Shown: positions 8,430 to 17,009, counted from the stretch's first letter. The stretch: DNA of 64,000 bases from Neisseria dentiae (GCF_024580525.1 NZ_JANIKQ010000003.1:62001-126000); one strand, 5' to 3'. Notes: generated from the letters alone by a model not told the origin. Program-made: numbers and translations.

Positions 8430-8873
8430 TCAGCCGATGATGCGGGTTTCGCTGATCATGAAATTGGCGATGCGTCGGCTGATCAGCCATTTGCCGCCTT
8501 GCTTGATGTAAGTGTCCTGATAGCGCACGCTGTGGTCTTGCAAAACCTGCTTGCCGTCTTGCTCGCCCACCAGTTTCACGGCGCAATAGTTGATGGCCTC
8601 GGCCTCGGTTTCGCTGCGGAAGGTTACGGTGTGTTGGCCGTTGAGGTGGTAAACACTGTGAAACTGCGCCAGAAAGCTGCTGAACACCTGTTCGATTTCC
8701 GCCGTGCCCTTGGCTTCGGCAAACAGTTTGCCGCCGATATAGGTGTTGACTTGGGCATCGGGGGTGAACAAGGCCATTTGCTCGGCCACGCGTTTTTCGT
8801 CGGCCAGATTGGAGAAAGTGTCCACCAAGTCTTTCAGGGCTTGGCGTTCGGCTTGCTGGTTCGGGATGGTCAT
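8430..8873 (-). CDS. SnoaL/NTF2-like domain protein
   Basis: A 147-residue cytoplasmic protein with the NTF2-like cone fold pattern: N-terminal helices (ALKDLVDTFSNLADEKRVAEQ), then DAQVNTYIGGKLFAEAKG and beta strands ending GKWLISRRIANFM. Family members are small enzymes (isomerases, dehydratases) or ligand binders. It is the first gene of the four-gene unit leading into the SDR and the two lipoprotein hydrolases, with AAGGAAA before the ATG. An inverted AG-DUS lies just upstream (about 8919). No catalytic role can be stated. Confidence 0.78.
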   Translation of the reverse strand: MTIPNQQAERQALKDLVDTFSNLADEKRVAEQMALFTPDAQVNTYIGGKLFAEAKGTAEIEQVFSSFLAQFHSVYHLNGQHTVTFRSETEAEAINYCAVKLVGEQDGKQVLQDHSVRYQDTYIKQGGKWLISRRIANFMISETRIIG

Positions 8874-8935
8874 ATCGGTTTCCTTGGTCGGATAAAGGGT
8901 TGGTGCAGGACGGTTTTCAGACGGCCTGCATTATC

Positions 8936-9228
8936 TTATTTGCGGCGCGCTTCCACACCTGAAAATTTCAATACCGCTTCAGGCAGCCTGAAACCTTGCA
9001 CTTGAATTTTTTCCAATTCCCTGCGGAACTGCGCCCATTCGTTTGCATTGAGTTTCACATCGTCCGCGCCCAGATTATCCAATAAATGGCGGGTTTTGGT
9101 GGTGCCCGGAATCGGCACCACAAACGGTGCCTGCGCCTGCAACCATGCCAGAGCGAATTGCGCCGGCGTGCAGGTGTGGCGTTTCGCCCAAGTTTGCAAC
9201 AAGCGGATAACCCGCACATTGCTGCCCT
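8936..9228 (-). pseudogene. Aldo/keto reductase, C-terminal remnant
   Basis: About 95 codons encode the last third of an aldo/keto reductase: a helix TPAQFALAWLQAQAPF, the cofactor loop VVPIPGTTKTRHLLDNL, and a tail. The TIM-barrel start and the catalytic Tyr/Lys are missing. The upstream side joins abruptly to a DUF4440-type gene in another frame, so the 5' part was deleted. A DUS-like TTCAGGCAGCCTGAA (8978-8992) lies in the remnant; it reads as kingDUS on one strand and simDUS on the other. Confidence 0.75.
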
Positions 9229-9494
9229 TTAACGGCGGCGGTCAGTCTGATTTTATTCAGCACGATGCCCGTTGCGCCGATGATGCGGGCGGAAGTTTCC
9301 TGAAGTTCTCTGTTTTTCAAAACAATCAACTGATTACGCAAGGCATCCAGTTCCTGCTGTTTATCCAGCGTGGCGCCCATATGGACGAATACCGCGGCAT
9401 CGTCTATCAGCGCGGCGGCGGCATCGGTATCGCCTGCAAGCAGGCATTGCCAGAGCTGTTGCGAGGCGGCGGCGGGGGTGGTTGAGGCGGTCAT
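9229..9494 (-). pseudogene. DUF4440/SnoaL-like gene, truncated and fused to AKR remnant
   Basis: From an ATG at 9494 (or 9518) the frame encodes an NTF2-like start: LWQCLLAGDTDAAAALI, then DDAAVFVHMGATLD and GIVLNKIRLTAAVKG. The last stretch is typical of DUF4440 proteins shortly before their C terminus. After it the sequence changes to aldo/keto reductase DNA read out of frame, which continues to a stop at 9075. The gene therefore seems to have lost its 3' end in the same deletion that removed the AKR 5' end. Confidence 0.7.
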
Positions 9495-9677
9495 TTCCGA
9501 TTTCTGTATTGTGTGCAAACGGAACCATCATACCCAATTTGTTTGCTGTTGATTAGCCGGAAAAAAGTGCATAACCTTGTGAAATTTTTTCAATAATCCG
9601 CATACGGCAGGCAAAGCGTTTTTTCAGACAGGCATTACCGTTCGGATTCCTGCACGCTACATCATCGGGTAGTTTTC

Positions 9678-9727
9678 AAAAGCATAATAGGCCGTCTGAA
9701 AACTTTCAGACGGCCTATTATGCTTTT
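9678..9727. terminator. Long perfect inverted repeat containing AG-DUS
   Basis: Arms AAAAGCATAATAGGCCGTCT... and their complement extend well past the DUS to about 24 bp each, separated by two or so bases. It follows the minus-strand LysR gene and would also end anything coming from the left. A lone TG-wadDUS (9623-9634) lies 45 bp away. Confidence 0.8.
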
Positions 9728-9729
9728 GC

Positions 9730-10596
9730 CTATTCCGCTTCACCACCTAAATACTGCCGTAAAAAATCAATAAACACCTGCACTTTTTTCGGCAGCAAAC
9801 GGGTGCTGGTAACCGCATACAAGGGCGAAGACAAGCCCGACCATTCGGGTAATATACGTTGCAGCTCATGGTTTCTCACCACGATATCGGGCAAGAGCGC
9901 AATGCCCATGCCTTGTTTTGCCAAACGCTCCAACAAACCTAAGCTTTGCCCGATCAAAATGGCATGAAACGCAACGGTTTTTTCTTCATTACCGCAAAAC
10001 AGCCGCCATTGTTCCTGCCGAAACGCCAGGCATTGATGTTGTGCCAACTCATCAAACGATCGGGGCGTGCCGTGTGCCGCCAAATAATCGGGCGAGGCAT
10101 ACAGATGGGTGTGATAAGTCGCCAGTTTGCGGGCAATCAAGTTGATGTCTTTCGGCTCACCCATGCGTAAAGCCACGTCGAACGGCTCGCCGATTAAATC
10201 CACTACCCGCGGGCTGGTGTCTATGTCCAATGTAATTTTTGGAAATTGCTGATAAAACAAAGGGGCAAGCGGTACAAATGCCTGATAGGCAAAATCCACC
10301 GGCATGGAAACCCGCACCGTGCCCGACGGTTCGGACAGCATTCCGGTTAAGGTTTCATGGATGGTTTCGGCTTCCTGAACGATTTGCACCGCTTTGGCAA
10401 AATAAAGGCTGCCCGCTTCGGTGAGTTCAATTTTGCGTGTGGTGCGGTTCAGTAGGCGCAAACCGATGCGCCGTTCCAATTTCTGAATGCGCAAAGACAC
10501 GGTGGAAGTGGCCAAATTCAAACGTTCGGCGGTTTTGGCAAAACTTTTGTTCTTCACCACTTCGACAAATAATTGCATATCGTCGAGCGAATTCAT
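9730..10596 (-). CDS. LysR-family transcriptional regulator
   Basis: A 288-residue LTTR. The N-terminal HTH reads MNSLDDMQLFVEVVKNKSFA through LNRTTRKIELTEAG, followed by a PBP2-type ligand domain (GTVRVSMPVDFAYQAFVPL and later VALRMGEPKD). It belongs to the CrgA/DmlR-like branch by appearance. It is divergently placed 111 bp from the old yellow enzyme gene, so control of that gene is the likely role. The ligand is unknown but would be an electrophile or quinone-like stress signal if it follows OYE regulators elsewhere. Confidence 0.87.
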   Translation of the reverse strand: MNSLDDMQLFVEVVKNKSFAKTAERLNLATSTVSLRIQKLERRIGLRLLNRTTRKIELTEAGSLYFAKAVQIVQEAETIHETLTGMLSEPSGTVRVSMPVDFAYQAFVPLAPLFYQQFPKITLDIDTSPRVVDLIGEPFDVALRMGEPKDINLIARKLATYHTHLYASPDYLAAHGTPRSFDELAQHQCLAFRQEQWRLFCGNEEKTVAFHAILIGQSLGLLERLAKQGMGIALLPDIVVRNHELQRILPEWSGLSSPLYAVTSTRLLPKKVQVFIDFLRQYLGGEAE

Positions 10597-10707
10597 GCTG
10601 ATTATCCATTTAATCGAATAGTATTTTTAATTTTAGCACGTTTATTTATTTTTTAATGGCAAATAGAATGCCACTCATCACCAAAACACCATAAGGTTTG
10701 AATCATC

Positions 10708-11784
10708 ATGAAACTACTCAGCCCCATTCAATTTTCCCGTTTTTCACTTAAAAACCGCATGGTCATGGCGCCCATGACGCGCAGCCGTGCCGGCATTGAC
10801 GGCATAGTGGGCGATAATGTGGCGGAATATTATGCACAACGTGCCGGCGCGGGTTTGATTTTGTCGGAAGCCATCAATATTTCGCCCGATGCAATCGGCA
10901 GCCCGTTTACGCCAGGTTTGTACAACGACGGGCACATTCAAGCATGGCAAAAAGTCACCCAAGCGGTGCACGACAAAGGCGGCGTGATGGTGGCGCAGTT
11001 ATGGCATACCGGGCGTGTCGGGCATTCCGTTGACCGTCATGGCCATCTGCCCGCCGCACCGTCGGCCGTTGCCATCAAGAGCATGCAGCACTTCACATCG
11101 CAGGGCGTAAAAGACTTTGAAACGCCGCGCGCGTTGAGCCTGTCTGAAATCAAACAAACGCATGCGGACTATATTCAGGCAGCCAAAAATGCCATTGCCG
11201 CAGGCTTCGACGGGGTGGAGTTACACATGGCAAACGGCTATTTACCGCAACAGTTTTTTGCCGACAGCAGCAATCTGCGTGATGACGAATACGGCGGCAG
11301 CATCGCCAACAAAGCCCGTTTTACCTTGGAAGTGATGCAGGGTTTGATTGACGCCGTTGGCGGAGACAAAGTCGGCATTAAAATCTCGCCGCTGCACCCT
11401 TACGCCGATATTGCCTTTGATGATCCGGTTGCGAGTTACGATTATTTGATCAACGAATTGAATAAGCTGGATTTTGCCTTTGTGGAGCTGATGAAACGCA
11501 GCCCGATGTTTCCTTTGCTGCCGCATTATCCGCAAGATGACGAAATCGAATTATTCGGCTCGAAAATCAAGCACACTTTGATCGCCGGCACCGGCTATGG
11601 GCGTGAAACCGGCGAAGCGGAATTAGAAAAAGGTATTGCCGATTTGGTGGCGTATGGCACGGCATTTATCGCCAACCCCGATTTGCCGGAACGGTTTGAG
11701 TTGAACGCCCCGTTGAACCAAGCAGATAGAAATACATTTTTCGGCGGCGGCAATCAGAGCTATATCGATTATCCGAGGTTATGA
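10708..11784 (+). CDS. Alkene reductase, old yellow enzyme family
   Basis: The 358-residue protein is an FMN-dependent TIM-barrel ene-reductase. Signs: N-terminal MVMAPMTRSRA, the substrate-binding pair in FDGVELHMANGYLPQQFFAD, SIANKARFTLEVM, and C-terminal GIADLVAYGTAFIANPDLPERF. The family (NemA/OYE) uses NAD(P)H to reduce activated C=C bonds or nitro groups and detoxifies electrophiles. Length is normal, and AAGG lies upstream of the ATG. It is divergent from the LysR gene and followed by a clear intrinsic terminator, so it is probably monocistronic. The AGCCTGTCTGAA near 11137 is an in-frame DUS-like 12-mer. Confidence 0.9.
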   Translation: MKLLSPIQFSRFSLKNRMVMAPMTRSRAGIDGIVGDNVAEYYAQRAGAGLILSEAINISPDAIGSPFTPGLYNDGHIQAWQKVTQAVHDKGGVMVAQLWHTGRVGHSVDRHGHLPAAPSAVAIKSMQHFTSQGVKDFETPRALSLSEIKQTHADYIQAAKNAIAAGFDGVELHMANGYLPQQFFADSSNLRDDEYGGSIANKARFTLEVMQGLIDAVGGDKVGIKISPLHPYADIAFDDPVASYDYLINELNKLDFAFVELMKRSPMFPLLPHYPQDDEIELFGSKIKHTLIAGTGYGRETGEAELEKGIADLVAYGTAFIANPDLPERFELNAPLNQADRNTFFGGGNQSYIDYPRL

Positions 11785-11799
11785 TTTTTAATGAAATGG

Positions 11800-11835
11800 A
11801 AACACCGTCTAATATGATGTTTAGACGGTGTTTTT
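11800..11835 (+). terminator. Intrinsic terminator after the alkene reductase gene
   Basis: AAACACCGTCTAA and TTTAGACGGTGTTTTT form a 13-bp stem with a 7-base loop and a T tract. It is not a full DUS, unlike most hairpins in the window. Confidence 0.85.
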
Positions 11836-11884
11836 CGTTTTCAATGCGCCGCAGATGGGTAGCTTGCAAAGCTCTCAAGCCGTT

Positions 11885-11922
11885 TTTTCAGACAGGCATT
11901 CATAAGGCCGTCTGGAAAGATG
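11885..11922. repeat. Mixed-dialect DUS pair
   Basis: TTCAGACAGGCA (11887-11898, TG-wadDUS) faces a decayed AG-DUS (AAGGCCGTCTGG). Same arrangement as at 2469-2505. It lies about 70 bp past the broken flavodoxin gene. Confidence 0.6.
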
Positions 11923-11989
11923 CAGAGCAAGCCCGAGCATGACAAAACTGTTCATAAAATTAAGCAGTTTCACGATACGGAGCAAACCC

Positions 11990-12582
11990 TCAACGCGGCA
12001 AACCAGCCAGCCAAGCGCGTACTTGCCGGTTAACCGTTTGCGCCTGCGCGCCCCGAATCGCCAGTTTGACACCGTCGCGCTCGCTGCCGCCTTTAACCGA
12101 CAGCCCCGTTAACACGGTGCAGCCTGTGCATAAGCGTTTTACATCGTCAAAACCGCTGCCGACGCCGTAACCGCCGTAGGTATTGAACGGCATCACGGTT
12201 TTGCCGCGCAAATCGGTGCGCGAGAGCCAGCTTTTCACCGGCGGCGGCAACTGCATGCCCCAGTGGGGAAGCCGAGATAAATGGTGCGGTAAGCGCGCAC
12301 ATCGCGTGCCAGCGGTTTGAGCGGCGGCAGGTAGCCCCGTTCGTTTTCGCGCCGCACTTGTTCGACTGTTGCACGGTAGTTTTGCGGATACGGCGTTTGC
12401 GTGTCCAATTCCGCCAAGTCGCCGCCGGTTTGCTGCTGAATCATGCGGGCAACGGCGGCGGTGTTTTGCGTGCGGCTTAAATACACAATCAGCGGTTTTT
12501 CCGTCGCTTCGGCGGCCACGGCAGCCGGGGCGGCTGCGCCAACCGCTGCCAGCGCAATCATCAATAAGGCTTTCATGTTCAT
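11990..12582 (-). pseudogene. Exported flavodoxin-family protein, frameshifted
   Basis: Two frames together make one flavodoxin. The first part (ATG at 12582 or 12576) has a signal peptide (MKALLMIALAAVGAAAPAAV), then LIVYLSRTQNTAAVARMI as the FMN phosphate loop, and ends TIYLGFPT. The fold continues one frame over with GMQLPPPVKSWLSRTDLRGK and TVMPFNTYGGYGVGSGFDD. One base is missing around 12258-12262, within the CCCACTGGGGC run. A tryptophan-glycine expected after FPT would restore the frame. It could be a genuine pseudogene, slippage at the G-run, or a sequencing error. GAGGTTG precedes the start. Confidence 0.78.
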
Positions 12583-12609
12583 TTCAACCTCATCATTGTT
12601 CGGCATTTT

Positions 12610-12645
12610 TTCAGACGGCCTCAAACCGCTCCAGGCCGTCTGAAA
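12610..12645. terminator. Inverted AG-DUS pair
   Basis: TTCAGACGGCCT and AGGCCGTCTGAA with an 11-base loop, just past the minus-strand aldo/keto reductase gene. Likely terminator. Confidence 0.65.
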
Positions 12646-12656
12646 GGTTGATGCGC

Positions 12657-13505
12657 TTAATCATGAATCTTCCAGCCGCTCAACCATTTCACCCGCTCGG
12701 GGTCGCGGTGGTCGAAAAACAGGCTTTTGCCGGTATCAAGCGCGGCAATCTGCGCCATCTCCTGCGCGTTCAGCTCGAAATCGAAAATCTGTGCGTTTTC
12801 AATCACGCGCGCGAGGGTAACGGATTTGGGAATCACCGCCACGCCGCGCTGGTTGAGCCAGCGCAGAATCACCTGCGCCACGCTCTTGCCGTGTTCGGCG
12901 GCAATGGCGGACAGCACGGGATGTTTGAAAATATCATTCTGCCCTTCGGCAAACGATGCCCAAGATTGGGTCAGGATACCGTACTCGCGGTGGAAGGCCA
13001 CTTCAGTTTCGCGCTGGTAAAACGGGTGCAGCTCAATTTGGTTGACGGCGGGCACGGTGTCGTGATGGGCAATCAAATCGGCCACGCGGTCGGGATGGAA
13101 ATTACTCACACCGATGGCGCGGATTTTACCCGCTTTCAGCGCTGCTTCCATCGCCCGCCATGCACCGTGAATGTCGCCGTACGGTTGGTGGATTAAATAC
13201 AAATCCACATAATCCAAACCGAGTTTTTGCAGCGAAACATCGAGCGCTTTCGCGGCGGCGGCCTCACCGGCATCCTGCACCCACAGCTTGGTGGTGATGA
13301 ACACGTCATCGCGCGACACACCGCTTTGCTTGACGGCGCGGCCGACCGCTTCTTCGTTCATATAGGCCGCCGCGGTGTCGATCAGGCGGTAGCCGTTTTG
13401 CAATGCACCGATTACCGCCGCTTCGGTTTGCTCGGGCGCAATTTGGTATACGCCGAAGCCCAGCATGGGCATGGTGATGCCGTTGTTGAGGGTTGCGGTT
13501 TTCAT
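12657..13505 (-). CDS. Aldo/keto reductase, 2,5-diketogluconate reductase type
   Basis: The protein starts MKTATLNNGITMPMLGFGVY at 13505; the AAAGGA six bases upstream supports this over an in-frame ATG at 13526. It is a complete (beta/alpha)8 AKR of about 282 residues: DTAAAYMNEEAVGRA holds the Asp and Tyr of the catalytic tetrad, FITTKLWV the Lys, and YLIHQPYGD the His. VIPKSVTLARVIENAQIFDF is the NADPH loop. Such enzymes reduce methylglyoxal and other aldehydes. It is divergent from a LysR gene 111 bp away, which probably controls it. Confidence 0.88.
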   Translation of the reverse strand: MKTATLNNGITMPMLGFGVYQIAPEQTEAAVIGALQNGYRLIDTAAAYMNEEAVGRAVKQSGVSRDDVFITTKLWVQDAGEAAAAKALDVSLQKLGLDYVDLYLIHQPYGDIHGAWRAMEAALKAGKIRAIGVSNFHPDRVADLIAHHDTVPAVNQIELHPFYQRETEVAFHREYGILTQSWASFAEGQNDIFKHPVLSAIAAEHGKSVAQVILRWLNQRGVAVIPKSVTLARVIENAQIFDFELNAQEMAQIAALDTGKSLFFDHRDPERVKWLSGWKIHD

Positions 13506-13616
13506 GGGCTTATCCTTTCTGTTCAAAACAGATGATATTGTAAGCCTGTTTTCCGGCGTTGATTAGCGGGGTAAAATCGCAAAGCCTTGTGAATTTTTTT
13601 CAGTAATTCCCCTACC

Positions 13617-14510
13617 ATGAAAGAAAACCTCAACGACCTGCGCGCCTTTTTGATGGTGGCGCAAACCGGCAGCTTCACCAAAGCGGGCGCGCAGATGGGC
13701 GTTTCCGCCTCGGCGTTAAGCCATGCCATCCGCGCGATTGAAGAGCGCCTGCAAATCAAACTCTTTCACCGCACCACGCGCAGCATTTCGCTTACCGAAG
13801 CGGGCGAGCAGCTTTATGCCGAGCTTTCGCCGCTGTTTGAAGCCGTCGATGCCAGCATCGACAATCTGGGCAGCTTCCGCAACACCCTGCGCGGCAGCCT
13901 GCGCATCAACGGCAACCAGCACGCCTTCCGCTATGTGCTGTGGCACAAACTGGAAAGCTTTGTCCGCGATTATCCCGAAGTGCAGTTGGAATTGAGTAGC
14001 GAAACCCGTTTTGTCGATATCGTCGCCGAACGCTTCGACGCGGGCATCCGCTTGGGCAGGCATGTGGCGCAGGATATGGTGGCCGTGCGCATTTCGCCGC
14101 CGTTAACCGTGCGCGTGGTCGGCAGCCCCGATTATCTGGCGCGGCACGGCACGCCGCAGACACCCGCCGACCTTTCCGCGCATGCCTGCCATTCTTCGCG
14201 GCTGCCGTCTTCGGGCGGCGTGTGGCCGTGGGATTTCCGCCATCCCGAAAGCGGCGAAACCCTGCTGTTCCACCCGCAGGCGCGCCTGCTTGCCAACAAC
14301 AGCAGCGAACTGCTCAAACAAATCGCGCTCTCCGGCTTGGGCTTGGTATGCGTGTTCGACGACATCGTGCGGCAGGAACTCGACAACGGCGAACTGGTGA
14401 GCGTGCTCGACGATTGGGCGATGCGCTACGACGGCTATTATCTCTATTACCCCAACCGCCGCATGAATTCGCCGCTGCTCAAAGCGTTAGTGGCGGCATT
14501 GCGGGAATGA
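13617..14510 (+). CDS. LysR-family transcriptional regulator
   Basis: A 297-residue LTTR with HTH MKENLNDLRAFLMVAQTGSF through FHRTTRSISLTEAGEQL, then an effector domain (GSLRINGNQHAFRYVLW, VDIVAERFDAGIRLG). No strong ribosome site precedes the ATG. It is divergent from the aldo/keto reductase gene, so local control of that gene is expected. It is the third LysR gene of the accessory block, each facing an oxidoreductase or hydrolase gene. A DUS-containing hairpin with an extended GC stem follows at 14655-14704. Confidence 0.88.
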   Translation: MKENLNDLRAFLMVAQTGSFTKAGAQMGVSASALSHAIRAIEERLQIKLFHRTTRSISLTEAGEQLYAELSPLFEAVDASIDNLGSFRNTLRGSLRINGNQHAFRYVLWHKLESFVRDYPEVQLELSSETRFVDIVAERFDAGIRLGRHVAQDMVAVRISPPLTVRVVGSPDYLARHGTPQTPADLSAHACHSSRLPSSGGVWPWDFRHPESGETLLFHPQARLLANNSSELLKQIALSGLGLVCVFDDIVRQELDNGELVSVLDDWAMRYDGYYLYYPNRRMNSPLLKALVAALRE

Positions 14511-14654
14511 CGAAAAGAAGTTGTGGCGATATTTTTGAATTTTGCAATGGCTTCAGGCCGGGGCCTTTACAGAATTCCTTTCAGCCTTTTAAAACCTCTA
14601 CGTCAAGCCCGGGTATTGACGGGATACAGATATTTTTAGGAGCGAACCGACGTT

Positions 14655-14704
14655 AAAAAAGCCCGGGCCGTCTGAAAAGTTTTTCAGACGGCCCGGGCTT
14701 TTGT
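14655..14704. terminator. Extended AG-DUS-like hairpin
   Basis: AAAAGCCCGGGCCGTCTGAAAA pairs with TTTTCAGACGGCCCGGGCTTTT around a few bases: a stem of about 20 bp with flanking A and T tracts, so it should work in both directions. The 145 bp between the LysR stop and this hairpin show no gene. Confidence 0.8.
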
Positions 14705-14711
14705 AAAGATT

Positions 14712-14902
14712 GAGGCCTTTGCAAAATTCAACACCTGAAAAACCTGATTTCCGTCATTCCCGCGTAGGCGGGAATCCAGACGCTTGGTATTCAAGTATTT
14801 GTTTAACCAATAATTCAATACTTCCATCTGGATTCCCGCCTACGCGGGAATGACGATAACTGGATGTTTCAGACGGCCTCAAAGAATTTTGCAAAGGTCT
14901 CA
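14712..14902. repeat. Composite repeat: GAGACCTTTGCAAAA ends enclosing dRS3/NIME core
   Basis: The outer 19-bp ends (TGAGGCCTTTGCAAAATTC and the complement of GAATTTTGCAAAGGTCTCA) differ at one position. Inside are two dRS3 20-mers, ATTCCCGCGTAGGCGGGAAT (14756-14775) and ATTCCCGCCTACGCGGGAAT (14832-14851), bounding about 56 bp. The outer ends resemble those I recall for neisserial IS5-family elements (IS1106-like). No transposase is present, so it is a non-autonomous element. Confidence 0.75.
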
Positions 14903-14920
14903 GATTGTCTACCTGCCGAA

Positions 14921-16102
14921 TCAAACACATTCCGCCAGTTTCTTCACAATCTCCGCGGCCGCTTGGCTTTTATCGGTTTCGGGGAAGGCGGTTTCACCTG
15001 TTTCAGTGATGATGGTGATGCGGTTGACGGCTTTGCCCATCGCAGTGGCCACATCATTGGCCACCAGCATGGGGATGCCTTTCTTCAGCCGCTTGGCGCG
15101 GGCGTGTTCGAGCACGTTTTCGCTTTCGGCGGCAAAGCCCACGCAAAACGGCGCATCGGCCAGCTTGGCCACGGCGGCGAGAATATCGGGGTTTTCGGCC
15201 AGCTCGATAACGGGCGGCGCACCGGCGGGGTTTTTCTTCAGCTTTTGCGCGCTGCTGTTTTTCACTTTGTAGTCGGCCACGGCGGCCACCGAAATGAAAA
15301 TGTCTTGGCCGCCGATGCGGTTCATCACCGCGCGGTACATGGCTTCGGCGCTCACGGCCTGCTCGGTGTGCGCCAAACCGGCGGGTATGCCTGTTTGAAT
15401 CTGGCCGTAAACCAGGCTGACTTCCGCTCCGGCGGCACGGCAGGCGCGGGCGAGCGCCATGCCCATTTGGCCGCTGGAAATATTGGTGATGCCGCGTACG
15501 GGGTCGATGGCTTCAAACGTTGCGCCTGCCGTTATCAGCACTTTTTTGCCCTGCAATAATTTGCCGACCCACATATCGGGCAACAGGTCGGCCAGCTCGG
15601 CGGCTTCGGGCATACGGCCCACGCCGGTTTCGCCGCAAGCCTGCTCGCCTTCGGCGGGCTGGAACACGGTGATGCCGTCTGCAAGCAGCTGTGCGATATT
15701 GCGTTGGTTGGCGGGGTTGAACCACATTTCCACATTCATGGCGGGTGCCACGGCCAGCGGGCATTTGCGCGCGGCGGCCAGATTGGTAAGCAGGTTGTCG
15801 GCGATGCCGCACGCGATTTTGGCGATGGTATTGGCACTGGCCGGCGCAATCAGAAACACGTCGGCCTCGCGGGTGAGGTTGATGTGCGCCATACCGTTGC
15901 CGTCGGCCCCGCCGCTGTGTGTTTCGGCCAGCACGGGGTTGCCGCTTAAGGCTTGAAAGGTGAGCGGCGAAACGAATTCTGTTGCGGCGCGGCTCATCGC
16001 CACGGTTACGCTGTGACCCTGCTTTTTCAATAGGCGCACGAGTTCGCACGATTTATAGGCGGCAATGCCGCCGCTGATGCCGAGTAGGATGTGTTTGCTC
16101 AT
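14921..16102 (-). CDS. coaBC: CoaBC: phosphopantothenoylcysteine decarboxylase / phosphopantothenate-cysteine ligase
   Basis: This bifunctional coenzyme A enzyme joins cysteine to phosphopantothenate and decarboxylates the product. The ATG at 16102 gives MSKHILLGISGGIAAYKSCE; an in-frame TTG lies two codons earlier. The FMN-dependent decarboxylase domain (1-~190) shows AAYKSCELVRLL, PASANTIAKIACGIADNLL and the conserved PAMNVEMW. The CTP-dependent ligase domain (~190-393) shows LITAGATFEAIDPVRGITN, ISSGQMGMALA, and KVKNSSAQKLKK. Length is normal. It lies downstream of rph on the same strand with an AG-DUS hairpin between them. Confidence 0.95.
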   Translation of the reverse strand: MSKHILLGISGGIAAYKSCELVRLLKKQGHSVTVAMSRAATEFVSPLTFQALSGNPVLAETHSGGADGNGMAHINLTREADVFLIAPASANTIAKIACGIADNLLTNLAAARKCPLAVAPAMNVEMWFNPANQRNIAQLLADGITVFQPAEGEQACGETGVGRMPEAAELADLLPDMWVGKLLQGKKVLITAGATFEAIDPVRGITNISSGQMGMALARACRAAGAEVSLVYGQIQTGIPAGLAHTEQAVSAEAMYRAVMNRIGGQDIFISVAAVADYKVKNSSAQKLKKNPAGAPPVIELAENPDILAAVAKLADAPFCVGFAAESENVLEHARAKRLKKGIPMLVANDVATAMGKAVNRITIITETGETAFPETDKSQAAAEIVKKLAECV

Positions 16103-16124
16103 AATCAATTTTGTTTGGGTGTGA

Positions 16125-16166
16125 AAGGCCGTCTGAAAACACGGCCTGCGCTTTTCAGACGGCCTT
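16125..16166. terminator. Inverted AG-DUS pair between rph and coaBC
   Basis: AAGGCCGTCTGAAAA and TTTTCAGACGGCCTT, 15-bp arms with a 12-base loop. The last bases touch the rph stop codon, so it probably ends or weakens rph transcription into coaBC. Confidence 0.65.
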
Positions 16167-16908
16167 ATCGTTTGGAAACGGCGGCGGACTTCAGCGCCTG
16201 CTGCTGGTGGCGCACCAGCTCTGCCACGCCTTTCTGCCCCAATCTGATCAGTTCGCCCAGCTCCGCCACGCTGAACGGCGCGCCTTCCGCCGTGCCCTGT
16301 ATTTCGATGATTTTGCCCGAGGCGGTCATCACCATATTGACATCGCTCTCGCAGCCGGAATCTTCGGGGTAATCCAAATCCAGCAGCGGCACGCCGCCGA
16401 CCACGCCGGCCGACACCGCCGCCACGGCTTCGCGCACGGGGTTGTGCAGCAGCATACCCGCCGCCAATAATTTATCCACCGCCATCTGCAAAGCCACAAA
16501 TGCGCCCGTGATGCTGGCGGTGCGCGTGCCGCCGTCGGCTTGGATAACATCGCAGTCGATTAAAATCTGCCGCTCGCCCAGGCTTTCCAAATCCACCACC
16601 GCGCGCAGCGAGCGGCCGATCAGGCGCTGGATTTCCTGAGTGCGCCCGCTCTGTTTGCCCGCCGCAGCCTCGCGGCGCATACGCGAAGCGGTGGATGCGG
16701 GCAGCATGCCGTATTCCGCCGTTACCCAGCCCTGCCCTTTGCCGCGCAGAAACGGCGGCACGTTTTCGTCAACCGATGCGGTGCAGATTACTTTGGTGTT
16801 GCCGCATTCGATTAGCACCGAGCCGTCGGCATGGGGCAGAAAATCGGGCGTGATGCGGATTTCGCGCAAAGCATCGGCAGCGCGCGAAGTGCGGGTGTAG
16901 GCAGTCAT
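16165..16908 (-). CDS. rph: Ribonuclease PH
   Basis: The 247-residue phosphorolytic 3'-to-5' exoribonuclease trims tRNA 3' ends. Sequence marks: [20 protein letters not shown] at the start, [37 protein letters not shown] with the phosphate-binding arginines, [20 protein letters not shown], and [15 protein letters not shown]. Length is standard (about 240), so unlike E. coli K-12 rph it is intact. It is divergent from yicC 100 bp away; yicC is commonly found next to rph. Confidence 0.96.
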   Translation of the reverse strand: MTAYTRTSRAADALREIRITPDFLPHADGSVLIECGNTKVICTASVDENVPPFLRGKGQGWVTAEYGMLPASTASRMRREAAAGKQSGRTQEIQRLIGRSLRAVVDLESLGERQILIDCDVIQADGGTRTASITGAFVALQMAVDKLLAAGMLLHNPVREAVAAVSAGVVGGVPLLDLDYPEDSGCESDVNMVMTASGKIIEIQGTAEGAPFSVAELGELIRLGQKGVAELVRHQQQALKSAAVSKR

Positions 16909-17009
16909 CGGTTTTATTCCTCAAATTCGATATGCGCGGATTATAACACGCACAGATATGGTATATTTCGGCCGATTTCACTCGCAAACACCACACGGAG
17001 TAAAACACC

